35,980 nucleotides of DNA from an uncultured Oscillospiraceae bacterium (GTDB taxonomy: Bacteria; Bacillota; Clostridia; Oscillospirales; Oscillospiraceae), in contig CANQTO010000025.1 of the NCBI GenBank assembly GCA_947626785.1, positions 1-35,980 on the forward strand. Reading direction: 5' to 3'. A model generated the notes under the pieces. The model saw nothing but the letters and a program-made list of their open reading frames with translations. It ran no database searches and was not told the origin of the DNA. This document shows positions 7,646 through 15,595 of this stretch, in pieces. The translations under genes and the position numbers were made by a program. The number at the start of each line of letters is the position of its first letter. Within the stretch, counting starts at the first letter, position 1.

Positions 7646-7853
7646 GAATCAAATTTGTTTTTGAGGCAGCTTTGCCGCCTCAAAACACCCTAAGGCGAGC
7701 AAAGCGAGCCCTCGCTCCGACCAAACGGGGCGCAGCCCCTGCGATAAGCGCGAGTTCCTCAAATGCGAGCCCAGCGTTGTGCCCTTAGGGCACACGCGGG
7801 TCGCATTTGACATTCAAAAAACTCTTGCGCATGTGCGCAAGGGCTGATATAAT
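7646..7853 (+). repeat. 208-bp structured element, copy A
   Basis: Begins GAATCAAATTTGTTTTTGAG and ends with a -10 box; copy B (16296-16503) has the same length, order and ends. A constant hairpin comes first (TTGAGGC/GCCTCAA). Then come GACCAAACGGGGC with a GGGGC/GCCCC hairpin, GATAAGCGCGAG that can pair back with CTCGC, and a long stem (CAAATGCGA at 7760-7768 with TCGCATTTG at 7801-7809). The inner helix of that stem (TGTGCCC/GGGCACA) is replaced by a different but still paired sequence in copy B. It ends AAAAAACTCTTGC, which supplies the -35 of a promoter. It could be an RNA, an upstream promoter module or a small mobile repeat. Confidence 0.7.
7825..7853 (+). promoter_or_regulatory. Promoter at the end of element copy A
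   Basis: TTGCGC (7825-7830), 17-nt spacer, TATAAT (7848-7853). The -35 sits inside a perfect hairpin, CTTGCGC/GCGCAAG (7824-7841). It would drive the secreted-protein gene through a leader of roughly 310 nt. Confidence 0.75.
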
Positions 7854-7859
7854 ATCCGC

Positions 7860-8156
7860 GAGGCAATGAAAGGCAGGGCGCAGGATGGGCGAACATCCTA
7901 CGCCCCTATGCAGGAGCTTCCCCTCCCACACAGCAGATCACTGCGCCGCTCTCATTATAACCGGTCCGTCTCTTTTTTACAAGAGGCGCTCCCAACTTTC
8001 AAATGGGAGTCTGTTGTAGCCATTTTGCGGTGTAGGGAAGTCTGTCTACCCTGCGCCGCTTTTGTTGTCTCTGCGGCAGATTCCCGGAGGGAAGTCCGCC
8101 ATCTTCTCTCCGGGGCTGCTGTCAGAGAGCCCAGCGATCCAAAATCTGTGTAAAGA
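7860..8156 (+). promoter_or_regulatory. Long folded 5' leader of the secreted-protein gene
   Basis: About 300 nt without a credible gene between promoter and ribosome site. Hairpins: 7876-7905 (11 paired positions around GGCGAA), 7989-8009 (CTCCCA/TGGGAG), 8027-8059 (11-bp stem with two G-U pairs) and 8081-8093 (TTCCC/GGGAA). None is followed by a T run. I recognise no riboswitch class. It could be a cis-regulator, a stabilising leader or a separate small RNA. Confidence 0.45.
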
Positions 8157-8171
8157 AAGGAGAGCGACACA

Positions 8172-11100
8172 ATGAAGAAATTTTTGAGTATTCTTCTGAC
8201 GGTTTCTATGCTGCTGTCCCTGTCCCTGACCGCGTTTGCGGACGAGGCCGGCGAGGCGGCGGAGCTGCCCGCTGACACGGCGGAACCGGAAACGGTCCTG
8301 GCGGCGGAAGCGCCGGCAGAAGAGGAAGTGCAGCCTGCGGCCCCGGCCCAGGAGGAAGAACCGTCTGCCCCAGCCTCCGAGGAGGAAGCTGCCCCGGTGG
8401 AAGAGCCGGCGGCGGACCCTGAGGAGCAGCCTGCGGAGGGACCCGCGGAAGAGGCAGAAGAGGAAGCCGCAGAGGAGCCTGCTGTTGGAGAGCCTGAGGA
8501 AGAGCCTGTGGCGGCGATCATGGGGATCGCCCCGATATTCATCGATAGCCCCGATCTGGAGCTCAAGGATGTCCAGGACCCCGGCGAGCTGGAAGATCCA
8601 AACCCGGGCAAGGACAAGGAGGGGCAGGGTGTCTGGCTCCATGTGGTCAACGGCAATTTCACCGACAGCTATGCCCAGCAGTCCTCCGTCTGGGTCGATT
8701 TTGCGGACGCGGAGGCCCGTACCCTCCCCGACGATATGAGGCAATATGTGCCCACCCGCACCAACGGGACCTTCCTGGGCTGGTATACCGAGCCCCCCAA
8801 AGAGACCCATGTGACCACGGATACCTATGATGTCTGGAAGACCGTGGCGGTCAACGGCACCGAGATCAAGGCCGGCGGTATCGTCCCCGATGGGGTCCAG
8901 ACCCTCTATGCCGCTTTTACGGACAAAGAGGCACCCGAGGAGCCGGATAAGCTCGTCACCTACTACCTGGACTGGAACGGCATCGGCGGGATGTGGGGGC
9001 ACTGCCTGACCTCCACCCGCAAATTTGACGCCGACGCAAACGGCTACCCGCTCAAGGCCGAAGATCTGGCCGTCCGCTACCTGAACTGGGACGGCGCGGC
9101 GGACGTCAGCGCCATGGACGCGCTGAGAGCCCACTGGGCGGCCAACACCTTCGGCGACGGCTATACCTTCAAAGGCTGGGCCACCGCGCCGGGCGCAACT
9201 GTGCCCGATGTTGAGGCCGGTCACGTGGTCAAGAGCGGCGACAGCCTCTATGCCGTGTGGGCCAAGGGCGACACCCAGAGCAAGGACTTTGACCGGACCG
9301 ACCCCGCCGCCGGCCCTGTGGAGAGCCTGCGCGTGGATACCGCCAGCGGCAGCCACACCACCGGCACCATGACCTGGTCCACCCACCAGAGCGCGGGAAG
9401 CGCCCTTCAGTTCAACGCGGCCGTCTTCCCTGTCCGGGCTACCTTCGCGGCCCTGACCTGGACCGTCAGCGACGGGAAGCAGAGCGTAGAAGTCAGCTAT
9501 GAGCCCCAGAAGGCGGGGGCCGTGAGCGGCAGCAAGACCTTGGGCGACGTGAAGCTGACAGCTACGGGCAAGTCCCTGACCATCGAGTACACGGGCGCGG
9601 ACGATAACGCCACGCCGGTCAGCCTCTCGGTCAACGTCAGCGCCGTCAGAGAGGATGGCAGCGCCGTCAAGGCTACCAATATAGACGCCACCGCCATCTT
9701 TACCCACAGCTGGAAACTCGTGGGCGAGACCACGGCTACGGCCTGCGGAGAATATTCCGTGTCGAAATATAGCTGCGCGGTGGACGGCTGCCACGCGGCG
9801 AGGGAGACAAAGGTGAGGCTGGAGCACGTCTACAATTCCCTCGTGACCTCCGGCGTTGAGATCCTCAGGGAGCCCAGCTGCACCGAGCCGGGCGCGAAGC
9901 AGCTCAAGTGCCTGCGCTGCGGCGCGCTGAAGGACAACGGCGAACAGTACCCCATCCCCGCCCTGGGCCATGTATGGGAAGTGGAGTCTGTTACGCCTGC
10001 CAGCTGCAACAAAAACGAGGTCGTTGAGAAGTGCACCCGCGAGGGCTGCTCTGCCAAGCAGAGCTCTCTGGTCCCCGCCAGCAACCCGGATCTGCATGTC
10101 TGGGTGACCTATGACAGCTACCACAGCTCCTGCAGCACCGACACCCAGTACCAGAGCTGCACGACCTGCGGCGCCCAGCGGACCATTACCGTGAGCGCCA
10201 AGAACGAGCACGCTTTCCAGTATACCGGCAGTATGCGCTATGACTGCCAGCACGTTCTCTATTCCTTTGAGTGCGCCTACGGCTGCGGCGCGAAGAAGAC
10301 CGAGCTGCGGCAGGAAGTCGGTCATGTCTACCGCTTCACCGATAAGATGCACTATGACTGCCAGCATGTTCTTTACTCCTATGAGTGTATCTATGGCTGC
10401 GGCGCGAAGAAGACCGAGCTGAAGAGAGAGGTCAACCATCTGTGGACAGACTGGACGCCCGGCCCCTCTACCATGTCCGGCGTGACGCAGATGGTCCGGA
10501 CCTGCAAGGACTGCGGCGCGACGGAGAGCAAGACCACCGCATCGCTGACTGTGAACGGAGGCGTCAGCACGCCTCAGCCGTCGGTCACTCCTGAGTCTAC
10601 CGTGGTTCAGGCCGCTATCAGCGGCGGCGCGGCCGGCTTGGGCGGCGCTGCCAATACCAAGACCTTCTACACCGAGGGCAGCAACGTCGGAAACGTCAGC
10701 TATGCCATGCTGACCGCCGCCGCTCCCGTATATGCCAAAGGTCCCGTGCTGGCCGCCGCGGTCAATATGACCGAGAGCGCTCCCGCCGCCCCTGTCAACA
10801 AGGTCTATGCCAGAAGCACCGTCGCCTCCGCCGCCAGCCATAAGTCGGCTGTGTCCAACTACGCCATGGAGAGCCCGGAGCTCACCGCCGCTCAGAGCGG
10901 GGAGGACGGCATCACGGTCAGCTGGAACAAGGTGGCCGGAGCCGCCCTGTACCGGGTGTTCTGCAAGGTCGACGGCGGCAGCTGGGTCAAGCTGGCCGAC
11001 ACCAAGGGCAGCAGCTACACCTGGGAGGACGCCCAGGAGGGGACCAATTACTCCTTTACCGTGCGCTGTGTCAGCGCGGACGGCAGGTCCTACACCAGCA

Positions 11101-11387
11101 GCTATGACGCCGACGGGCTGGCCGTGGCCAACTCTCTGGCGGTCCCGGAGCTCATCCGGGTCCGGGAGACCGGCAGCGGCATCCTGCTCAACTGGAGCCA
11201 GGTGGCCGGAGCCGATAAGTATCAGGTGCTCTGCAAGGTCGACGGCGGCAGCTGGGTCAAGCTGACTGACACCGCCGGCACCAGCTACACCTGGACCGAC
11301 GCAGGGAAAGAGACCGGCTACACCTTCACCGTCCAGGGCGTCAGCGCCGAGGGCGGCGCTCCCGTCACCTTAAGCGCCGGCAAATAA
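8172..11387 (+). CDS. Large secreted multidomain protein with Cys-rich repeats and two fibronectin type III modules
   Basis: 1071 aa. A clear signal peptide (cleavage after AFA, residue 23) is followed by a Glu/Pro/Ala-rich stretch to about 118, then beta-rich segments with FLGWYTE and FKGWAT motifs resembling Listeria-Bacteroides (InlB B-type) repeats (about 120-375). Residues about 510-790 carry many CxxC or CxxxC pairs, including two adjacent near-identical units with YGCGAKKTEL. Two fibronectin III-like modules (about 898-980 and 991-1071) share KVDGGSWVKL. No LPXTG anchor or membrane tail is seen, so it is probably released or held non-covalently. An AAAGGAG site sets the start. Function is unknown; adhesion or carbohydrate binding is a guess from domain style. 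Confidence 0.85.
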   Translation: MKKFLSILLTVSMLLSLSLTAFADEAGEAAELPADTAEPETVLAAEAPAEEEVQPAAPAQEEEPSAPASEEEAAPVEEPAADPEEQPAEGPAEEAEEEAAEEPAVGEPEEEPVAAIMGIAPIFIDSPDLELKDVQDPGELEDPNPGKDKEGQGVWLHVVNGNFTDSYAQQSSVWVDFADAEARTLPDDMRQYVPTRTNGTFLGWYTEPPKETHVTTDTYDVWKTVAVNGTEIKAGGIVPDGVQTLYAAFTDKEAPEEPDKLVTYYLDWNGIGGMWGHCLTSTRKFDADANGYPLKAEDLAVRYLNWDGAADVSAMDALRAHWAANTFGDGYTFKGWATAPGATVPDVEAGHVVKSGDSLYAVWAKGDTQSKDFDRTDPAAGPVESLRVDTASGSHTTGTMTWSTHQSAGSALQFNAAVFPVRATFAALTWTVSDGKQSVEVSYEPQKAGAVSGSKTLGDVKLTATGKSLTIEYTGADDNATPVSLSVNVSAVREDGSAVKATNIDATAIFTHSWKLVGETTATACGEYSVSKYSCAVDGCHAARETKVRLEHVYNSLVTSGVEILREPSCTEPGAKQLKCLRCGALKDNGEQYPIPALGHVWEVESVTPASCNKNEVVEKCTREGCSAKQSSLVPASNPDLHVWVTYDSYHSSCSTDTQYQSCTTCGAQRTITVSAKNEHAFQYTGSMRYDCQHVLYSFECAYGCGAKKTELRQEVGHVYRFTDKMHYDCQHVLYSYECIYGCGAKKTELKREVNHLWTDWTPGPSTMSGVTQMVRTCKDCGATESKTTASLTVNGGVSTPQPSVTPESTVVQAAISGGAAGLGGAANTKTFYTEGSNVGNVSYAMLTAAAPVYAKGPVLAAAVNMTESAPAAPVNKVYARSTVASAASHKSAVSNYAMESPELTAAQSGEDGITVSWNKVAGAALYRVFCKVDGGSWVKLADTKGSSYTWEDAQEGTNYSFTVRCVSADGRSYTSSYDADGLAVANSLAVPELIRVRETGSGILLNWSQVAGADKYQVLCKVDGGSWVKLTDTAGTSYTWTDAGKETGYTFTVQGVSAEGGAPVTLSAGK
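10233..10440 (+). repeat. Tandem in-gene repeat, 114-nt period
   Basis: Two adjacent copies begin at 10233 and 10347. Both encode YDCQHVLYS, a short variable piece and YGCGAKKTEL. Third-position changes between them show that the duplication is not very recent. The second copy is slightly truncated. Confidence 0.75.
10867..11384 (+). repeat. Duplicated fibronectin III-like modules, 270-nt period
   Basis: The block starting GTGGCCGGAGCC at 10932 recurs at 11202. The stretch coding KVDGGSWVKL is almost base-identical in both, while the module edges differ, which suggests recent duplication or gene conversion of the central part. Confidence 0.75.
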
Positions 11388-11408
11388 ACCAAGTGGATCG
11401 ATTCCCGA

Positions 11409-11437
11409 CAGGGCCGCTTTCGCGGCCCTGCTTTTTT
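11409..11437 (+). terminator. Terminator of the secreted-protein gene
   Basis: CAGGGCCGC, loop TTTC, GCGGCCCTG (11409-11430) followed by CTTTTTT. A classical intrinsic terminator 22 nt past the stop. Confidence 0.9.
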
Positions 11438-11451
11438 CTTCTATATGCCTC

Positions 11452-11480
11452 TTGACAAATACCCCATAGGGGTATATAGT
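11452..11480 (+). promoter_or_regulatory. Promoter of the copper operon
   Basis: TTGACA (11452-11457), 17-nt spacer, TATAGT (11475-11480); a near-consensus sigma-70 promoter. Its spacer is almost wholly occupied by the CsoR-type operator. Confidence 0.88.
11459..11475. promoter_or_regulatory. CsoR operator
   Basis: ATACCCCATAGGGGTAT, a perfect palindrome around a central T, matches the known CsoR site type (TACCC...GGGTA with a G/C-run dyad). Located between -35 and -10, it would let apo-CsoR block polymerase, and Cu(I) binding release it. Confidence 0.85.
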
Positions 11481-11509
11481 AGGCGTAGAATAAAAAAGGA
11501 GGGTGAGAC

Positions 11510-11824
11510 ATGGGAGAGAATTGCTGCTGTCAGGAAAAGGACTGCTGCCGGACCAAGGAGCGCTCCCCGGAGGAGTACCGGAAGCTCTACAACCGGCTCA
11601 GCCGGGTGGAGGGGCAGATCCGGGGCCTGAAGGGCATGCTGGAGAAGAACGCCTACTGCCCGGACATCCTGGCCCAGTCCGCCGCCGCCGCCGCGGCCCT
11701 GAACGCCTTCAGCCGGGAGCTGCTGGCCAGCCACATCCGCAGCTGCGTGGTGGAGGACATCCGGGCCGGAAAGGACGAGACGGTGGAGGAGCTGCTGCTC
11801 ACGCTGCAAAAGTTCATGAAATAA
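11510..11824 (+). CDS. csoR: Copper-sensing repressor CsoR
   Basis: All-helical DNA-binding repressor of the CsoR/RcnR family, 104 aa. It carries the W-X-Y fingerprint as Cys50, His75 and Cys79 (AYCPDIL, SHIRSC), the Cu(I) ligands in CsoR. RLSRVEGQIRGLKGML is the family's conserved first helix. It sits directly under its own operator and before copA, so it should autoregulate the operon. Unusual: an N-terminal extension with five cysteines in the first 13 residues (CCC at 5-7, CC at 12-13). AAAGGAGGG precedes the ATG. Confidence 0.92.
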   Translation: MGENCCCQEKDCCRTKERSPEEYRKLYNRLSRVEGQIRGLKGMLEKNAYCPDILAQSAAAAAALNAFSRELLASHIRSCVVEDIRAGKDETVEELLLTLQKFMK

Positions 11825-11872
11825 GCGGGGAGCGGATCGGAAAAACTAAACGGGTTCCAGAGGTGGTAAATT

Positions 11873-14404
11873 ATGCGACAATTCAACGTCACGGGCATGA
11901 GCTGCGCCGCCTGCTCGGCCCGGGTGGAAAAGGCCGTGTCGGCGGTGCCGGGGGTGACGGCCTGCGCCGTCAGCCTGCTGACAAACTCCATGGGCGTGGA
12001 GGGCGGCGAGGACGCCGCCATCGTGGCCGCCGTGGAGGCGGCGGGCTACGGGGCCAGCCCCAAGGCCCCGGCGGGCGGCGCTGCCGCCGCGCCGGCGGAG
12101 GACGCTTTGACGGACAAGGAGACCCCCAAGCTGAAAAAGCGGCTCTGGACCTCCCTGGCCTTTCTGGTCGTGCTGATGTATGTGTCCATGGGGCACATGA
12201 TGTGGGGCTGGCCGCTGCCCGCCTTCTTTGAGGGGAACCATGTGGCCGTGGGCCTTGCCCAGCTGCTGCTGGCGGGGATCATCATGGTGCTCAACCAGAA
12301 GTTCTTTATCAGCGGCTTCAAGGGTCTGATCCACCGGGCTCCCAACATGGACACCCTGGTAGCCATGGGGGCCGGGGCGGCCTTTATCTACAGCACCTAC
12401 GCCCTCTTCGCCATGACCGGGGCCCAGGCCGCCGGGGACCACGCGGCGGTGATGCGCTGGATGGACGAATTCTACTTTGAGTCCGCCGGCACCATCCTGA
12501 CCCTCATCACCGTGGGCAAGACCCTGGAGGCCCGCTCCAAGGGCAAGACCACCGACGCTTTGAAGAGCCTGATGAAGCTGGCCCCCCAGACGGCTACGCT
12601 GCTGGTGGGTGGCCAGGAGAAGACCGTCCCCATCGCCCAGGTGAAGAAGGGGGACGTGTTCGTAGTCCGGCCGGGGGAGAACATCCCCGTGGACGGCCTG
12701 GTCCTGGAGGGGCACAGCGCCGTGGACGAGTCGGCCCTCACCGGGGAGAGCATCCCCGTGGACAAAGCCGAGGGGGACGCGGTCTCCGCCGGCACGGTGA
12801 ACCAGGCGGGCTATATCCGCTGCCAGGCCAGCCGGGTGGGGGAGGACACCACCCTCAGCCAGATCATCCGCATGGTCAGCGACGCGGCGGCCACCAAGGC
12901 CCCCATCGCCAAGATCGCCGACAAGGTCTCCGGCATCTTTGTGCCCACGGTCATCGCTATCGCCACAGTCACCGCCGCCGTCTGGCTGCTGCTGGGCCGG
13001 GGCGTGGGCTTTGCCCTGGCCCGGGGCATCTCCGTGCTGGTCATCAGCTGCCCCTGCGCCCTGGGCCTGGCGACGCCGGTGGCTATCATGGTGGGCAGCG
13101 GCATGGGCGCCAAGCAGGGCATCCTGTTCAAGACCGCCGCCGCTTTGGAGGAGACGGGCCGCATCCGGGTGGTCGCCCTGGATAAGACCGGCACCATCAC
13201 CGCCGGCACCCCCCGGGTGACGGACATCCTGCCTGCCGGTGGCTTGAGCGAGACGGAGCTGCTGACCCTGGCCGCCGCCCTGGAGAGCCGCAGCGAGCAC
13301 CCCCTGGCCAAGGCCGTGCTGGACTGCGCCGCCGGGAAGGGCCTGGAGGGCCCGGAGGTGGAGGACTTTGCCGCCCTGCCCGGCAGCGGGCTCAGCGCCC
13401 GGCTGGCGGGGGCGGAGCTGACCGGCGGCAACCGGAGCTTTATCGGGAGCAAAACGACTCTGCCCGCCCAGGCGGCAGCCAGGGCGGAAGAGCTGGCCGC
13501 CCAGGGGAAGACGCCCCTGTTCTTCGCCCGGGACGGGGCCTATCTGGGCCTGATCGCCGTGGCGGACGTCATCAAGCCCGACAGCCCCCAGGCCGTGCAG
13601 GAGCTGAAGGGCATGGGCATCCGGGTGGTCATGCTCACCGGGGACAACGAGCGCACCGCCAAGGCCATCGGCGAACAGGCGGGGGTGGACGAGGTCATCG
13701 CCGGCGTGCTGCCCCAGGGGAAGGAGAGCGCCGTCCGGCGGCTCTCCCAATGCGGCAAGGTGGCCATGGTGGGCGACGGCATCAACGACGCCCCGGCTTT
13801 GACCCGGGCCGATGTGGGCATCGCCATCGGCGCGGGGGCCGACGTGGCCGTGGACGCGGCGGACGTGGTGCTCATGGGCGGGAGCCTTTTGGATGTCTCC
13901 GCCGCCGTGCGCCTGAGCCGGGCCACCCTGCGCAACATCCACGAGAATCTGTTCTGGGCCTTCTTCTATAACAGCGTGGGCATCCCCCTGGCCGCGGGGC
14001 TCTTTGTGGGCCTGGGCCTGACCCTGAACCCCATGTTCGGCGCGGCGGCCATGAGCCTGTCCAGCTTCTGCGTGGTGACCAATGCCCTGCGCTTAAATCT
14101 GTTTGACCTGCGCGACGCGAGCCATGACCGGGCCCTCAAGCCCGCTCATAATAAAAACGAACTGCCGGAGGAACCGGCAAAGGAGGAGACGACTATGACA
14201 AAGACTATGAAGATCGAAGGTATGATGTGCGGCCACTGCGAGGCCCGGGTCAAGAAGGCTCTGGAGGCCGTGGAGGGCGTGGAGAGCGCCGAGGTGAGCC
14301 ACACCGCCGGGACGGCGGTGGTCACCGCCGCCGCCACCGTCACGGACGAGGCCCTGAAGGCCGCCGTGGAGGCCCAGGATTACGCGGTGCTTGGGATCGA
14401 ATAA
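11873..14404 (+). CDS. copA: Copper-exporting P1B-type ATPase CopA with C-terminal CopZ-like domain
   Basis: Pumps Cu(I) out of the cytoplasm using ATP, 843 aa. An N-terminal metal-binding domain (GMSCAACS, Cys11/Cys14) is followed by membrane helices, the actuator (TGES), the CPC transport motif (Cys393-Pro-Cys395), the phosphorylated Asp437 in DKTGTIT, SEHP of the nucleotide domain and GDGINDAP. After the last helices (about residue 745) a Lys/Glu linker leads to a second metal-binding domain (GMMCGHC, Cys786/Cys789) at the very C-terminus, an added position relative to classic CopA. GAGGTGG precedes the ATG. It lies 48 nt after csoR in the CsoR-controlled operon. Confidence 0.95.
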   Translation: MRQFNVTGMSCAACSARVEKAVSAVPGVTACAVSLLTNSMGVEGGEDAAIVAAVEAAGYGASPKAPAGGAAAAPAEDALTDKETPKLKKRLWTSLAFLVVLMYVSMGHMMWGWPLPAFFEGNHVAVGLAQLLLAGIIMVLNQKFFISGFKGLIHRAPNMDTLVAMGAGAAFIYSTYALFAMTGAQAAGDHAAVMRWMDEFYFESAGTILTLITVGKTLEARSKGKTTDALKSLMKLAPQTATLLVGGQEKTVPIAQVKKGDVFVVRPGENIPVDGLVLEGHSAVDESALTGESIPVDKAEGDAVSAGTVNQAGYIRCQASRVGEDTTLSQIIRMVSDAAATKAPIAKIADKVSGIFVPTVIAIATVTAAVWLLLGRGVGFALARGISVLVISCPCALGLATPVAIMVGSGMGAKQGILFKTAAALEETGRIRVVALDKTGTITAGTPRVTDILPAGGLSETELLTLAAALESRSEHPLAKAVLDCAAGKGLEGPEVEDFAALPGSGLSARLAGAELTGGNRSFIGSKTTLPAQAAARAEELAAQGKTPLFFARDGAYLGLIAVADVIKPDSPQAVQELKGMGIRVVMLTGDNERTAKAIGEQAGVDEVIAGVLPQGKESAVRRLSQCGKVAMVGDGINDAPALTRADVGIAIGAGADVAVDAADVVLMGGSLLDVSAAVRLSRATLRNIHENLFWAFFYNSVGIPLAAGLFVGLGLTLNPMFGAAAMSLSSFCVVTNALRLNLFDLRDASHDRALKPAHNKNELPEEPAKEETTMTKTMKIEGMMCGHCEARVKKALEAVEGVESAEVSHTAGTAVVTAAATVTDEALKAAVEAQDYAVLGIE
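14195..14404 (+). CDS. Possible internal start giving a free CopZ-like copper chaperone (in frame with copA)
   Basis: Within copA, AAAGGAGGA (14179-14187) lies eight bases before an in-frame ATG at 14195, better than the ribosome sites of many genes here. Translation from it would give a 69-aa protein, essentially an HMA domain with GMMCGHC, the size of stand-alone CopZ. Either the site is a relic of a former separate copZ gene whose upstream stop was lost, or both a fused and a free form are made. The double product is inference. Confidence 0.5.
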   Translation: MTKTMKIEGMMCGHCEARVKKALEAVEGVESAEVSHTAGTAVVTAAATVTDEALKAAVEAQDYAVLGIE

Positions 14405-14415
14405 CAGCCAGACGC

Positions 14416-14453
14416 AAAAAACGCTTTCGGGGAAATTCCCGAAAGCGTTTTTT
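14416..14453. terminator. Bidirectional terminator between copA and alr
   Basis: AAAAAACGCTTTCGGG (14416-14431), six-base loop, CCCGAAAGCGTTTTTT (14438-14453). T runs follow the stem on both strands, so it can end the copper operon and the convergent alr operon. Confidence 0.9.
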
Positions 14454-14464
14454 GTTATCGAAGC

Positions 14465-15592
14465 CTATTTATACACCCTGGGGACCCGCTTGGATACGGA
14501 GCAGAGCAGCTCGTAGGGGATGGTCTGGGCGGCGTCGGAGAGCTTGTAGATGTCATTCTTCTCCCCGAAGAGCTCGATCTCGCTGTCCACGTCCGTCTCC
14601 GGCAGCTCGCTCAGGTCCACCATGCACATATCCATGCACACGGCCCCCACCTGGGGGGCGTAGCCGCCGGGGGCGGCGAAGGAGCAGCGGCCGGACAGCA
14701 GCCGGGGCAGCCCGTCGGCATAGCCCACGGCCAGCACCCCGATGCGGGAGCGCTTTTGAGTGGTGAAGCGGCGGCCGTAGCTGATGCAGGTCCCCGGCTC
14801 GTAGAATTTGATGGTGCTGACGGTGGTCACCAGGCGCATGCAGGGCCGCAGGCCCAGCCGCCCGGAGGGGTCCCCGTAGCCGTAGAGCAGCAGGCCGGGG
14901 CGCACCATGTCCAGCGCCGTCTCCGGGAAGCGGACCACCGCGCCGCTGTTGGCGCAGTGCCGCAGGGAAAATTCCACGCCGCCCCGCTCCTTCACCGCCC
15001 CGATCACCCGCAGGAACAGGGCGAACTGCTCCCGGGTGTAGGCCTCGGCCTCGGGGCCGTCCTCGTCGGAGGAGGAGAAGTGGGTGTAGATCCCCTCGGG
15101 CAGCAGGCCCGGCAGCCGGGCGGCCCGGATCAGGTTCTCCACGCCCTCCTCAAAATAGCTCCCCGCGCAGAGAAAGCCCAGACGGGACATGCCCGTGTCC
15201 AGCTTGAAGTGGGTCTTCAGCTCCCGGCCCAGCCGGACGGCCTGGGCGGAGTACTCCAGGGCCTTGGCAAGGCAGGTGACGGTCTGGGTCAGGTCCTCCT
15301 CAATGAGCTGTTCCGTGTACTCGCAGGGGGTGTGCCCCAGGATCAGGATGGGCATGCGGATGCCCTCCCGGCGCAGCTCCAGGGCCTCGTCCAGGCAGGA
15401 GACGGCCAGATAGTCCGCCCCCTCCTCCTGAAGAAGCCTTGCCACCGCCGGGGCCCCGTGGCCGTAGGCGTCGGCCTTCACGATGCCCATGAAGCGGCAG
15501 CCGCCGGGCAGGGAGGCGCGGATGGCGCGGTAATTGTGGCGGATGTTCTCCAGGCTGACCTCCGCCCAGGTCCTCTTTTGCAGTTCGTTCAT
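14465..15592 (-). CDS. alr: Alanine racemase
   Basis: PLP enzyme converting L- to D-alanine for peptidoglycan, 375 aa, normal for the family. The PLP lysine is Lys39 in VKADAYGHG and the opposing catalytic tyrosine is Tyr272 in CISYGRRF. RLGF, HCANSGA and MVRPGLLLYG are further family motifs. It is the second gene of a two-gene operon, starting three bases after the lipoprotein stop. A racemase with this fold can act on other amino acids, but the motifs fit Alr best. Confidence 0.95.
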   Translation of the reverse strand: MNELQKRTWAEVSLENIRHNYRAIRASLPGGCRFMGIVKADAYGHGAPAVARLLQEEGADYLAVSCLDEALELRREGIRMPILILGHTPCEYTEQLIEEDLTQTVTCLAKALEYSAQAVRLGRELKTHFKLDTGMSRLGFLCAGSYFEEGVENLIRAARLPGLLPEGIYTHFSSSDEDGPEAEAYTREQFALFLRVIGAVKERGGVEFSLRHCANSGAVVRFPETALDMVRPGLLLYGYGDPSGRLGLRPCMRLVTTVSTIKFYEPGTCISYGRRFTTQKRSRIGVLAVGYADGLPRLLSGRCSFAAPGGYAPQVGAVCMDMCMVDLSELPETDVDSEIELFGEKNDIYKLSDAAQTIPYELLCSVSKRVPRVYK

Positions 15593-15595
15593 TTT

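Noticed and set aside
7552-7853. Element copy A as an insertion sequence
   Set aside because: No transposase, no terminal inverted repeats and no target duplication could be seen; recorded as a repeat only.
7866-8153. 95-codon frame in the leader of the secreted protein
   Set aside because: No ribosome site, no recognisable sequence, and it crosses strong hairpins; likely untranslated leader.
8046-10841. 931-codon minus-strand frame
   Set aside because: Mirror of the secreted-protein gene; the plus frame has signal peptide, ribosome site, promoter and domains.
11846-13942. 698-codon minus-strand frame under copA
   Set aside because: Antisense shadow of copA; the His/Gly/Ala-rich product has no motif.
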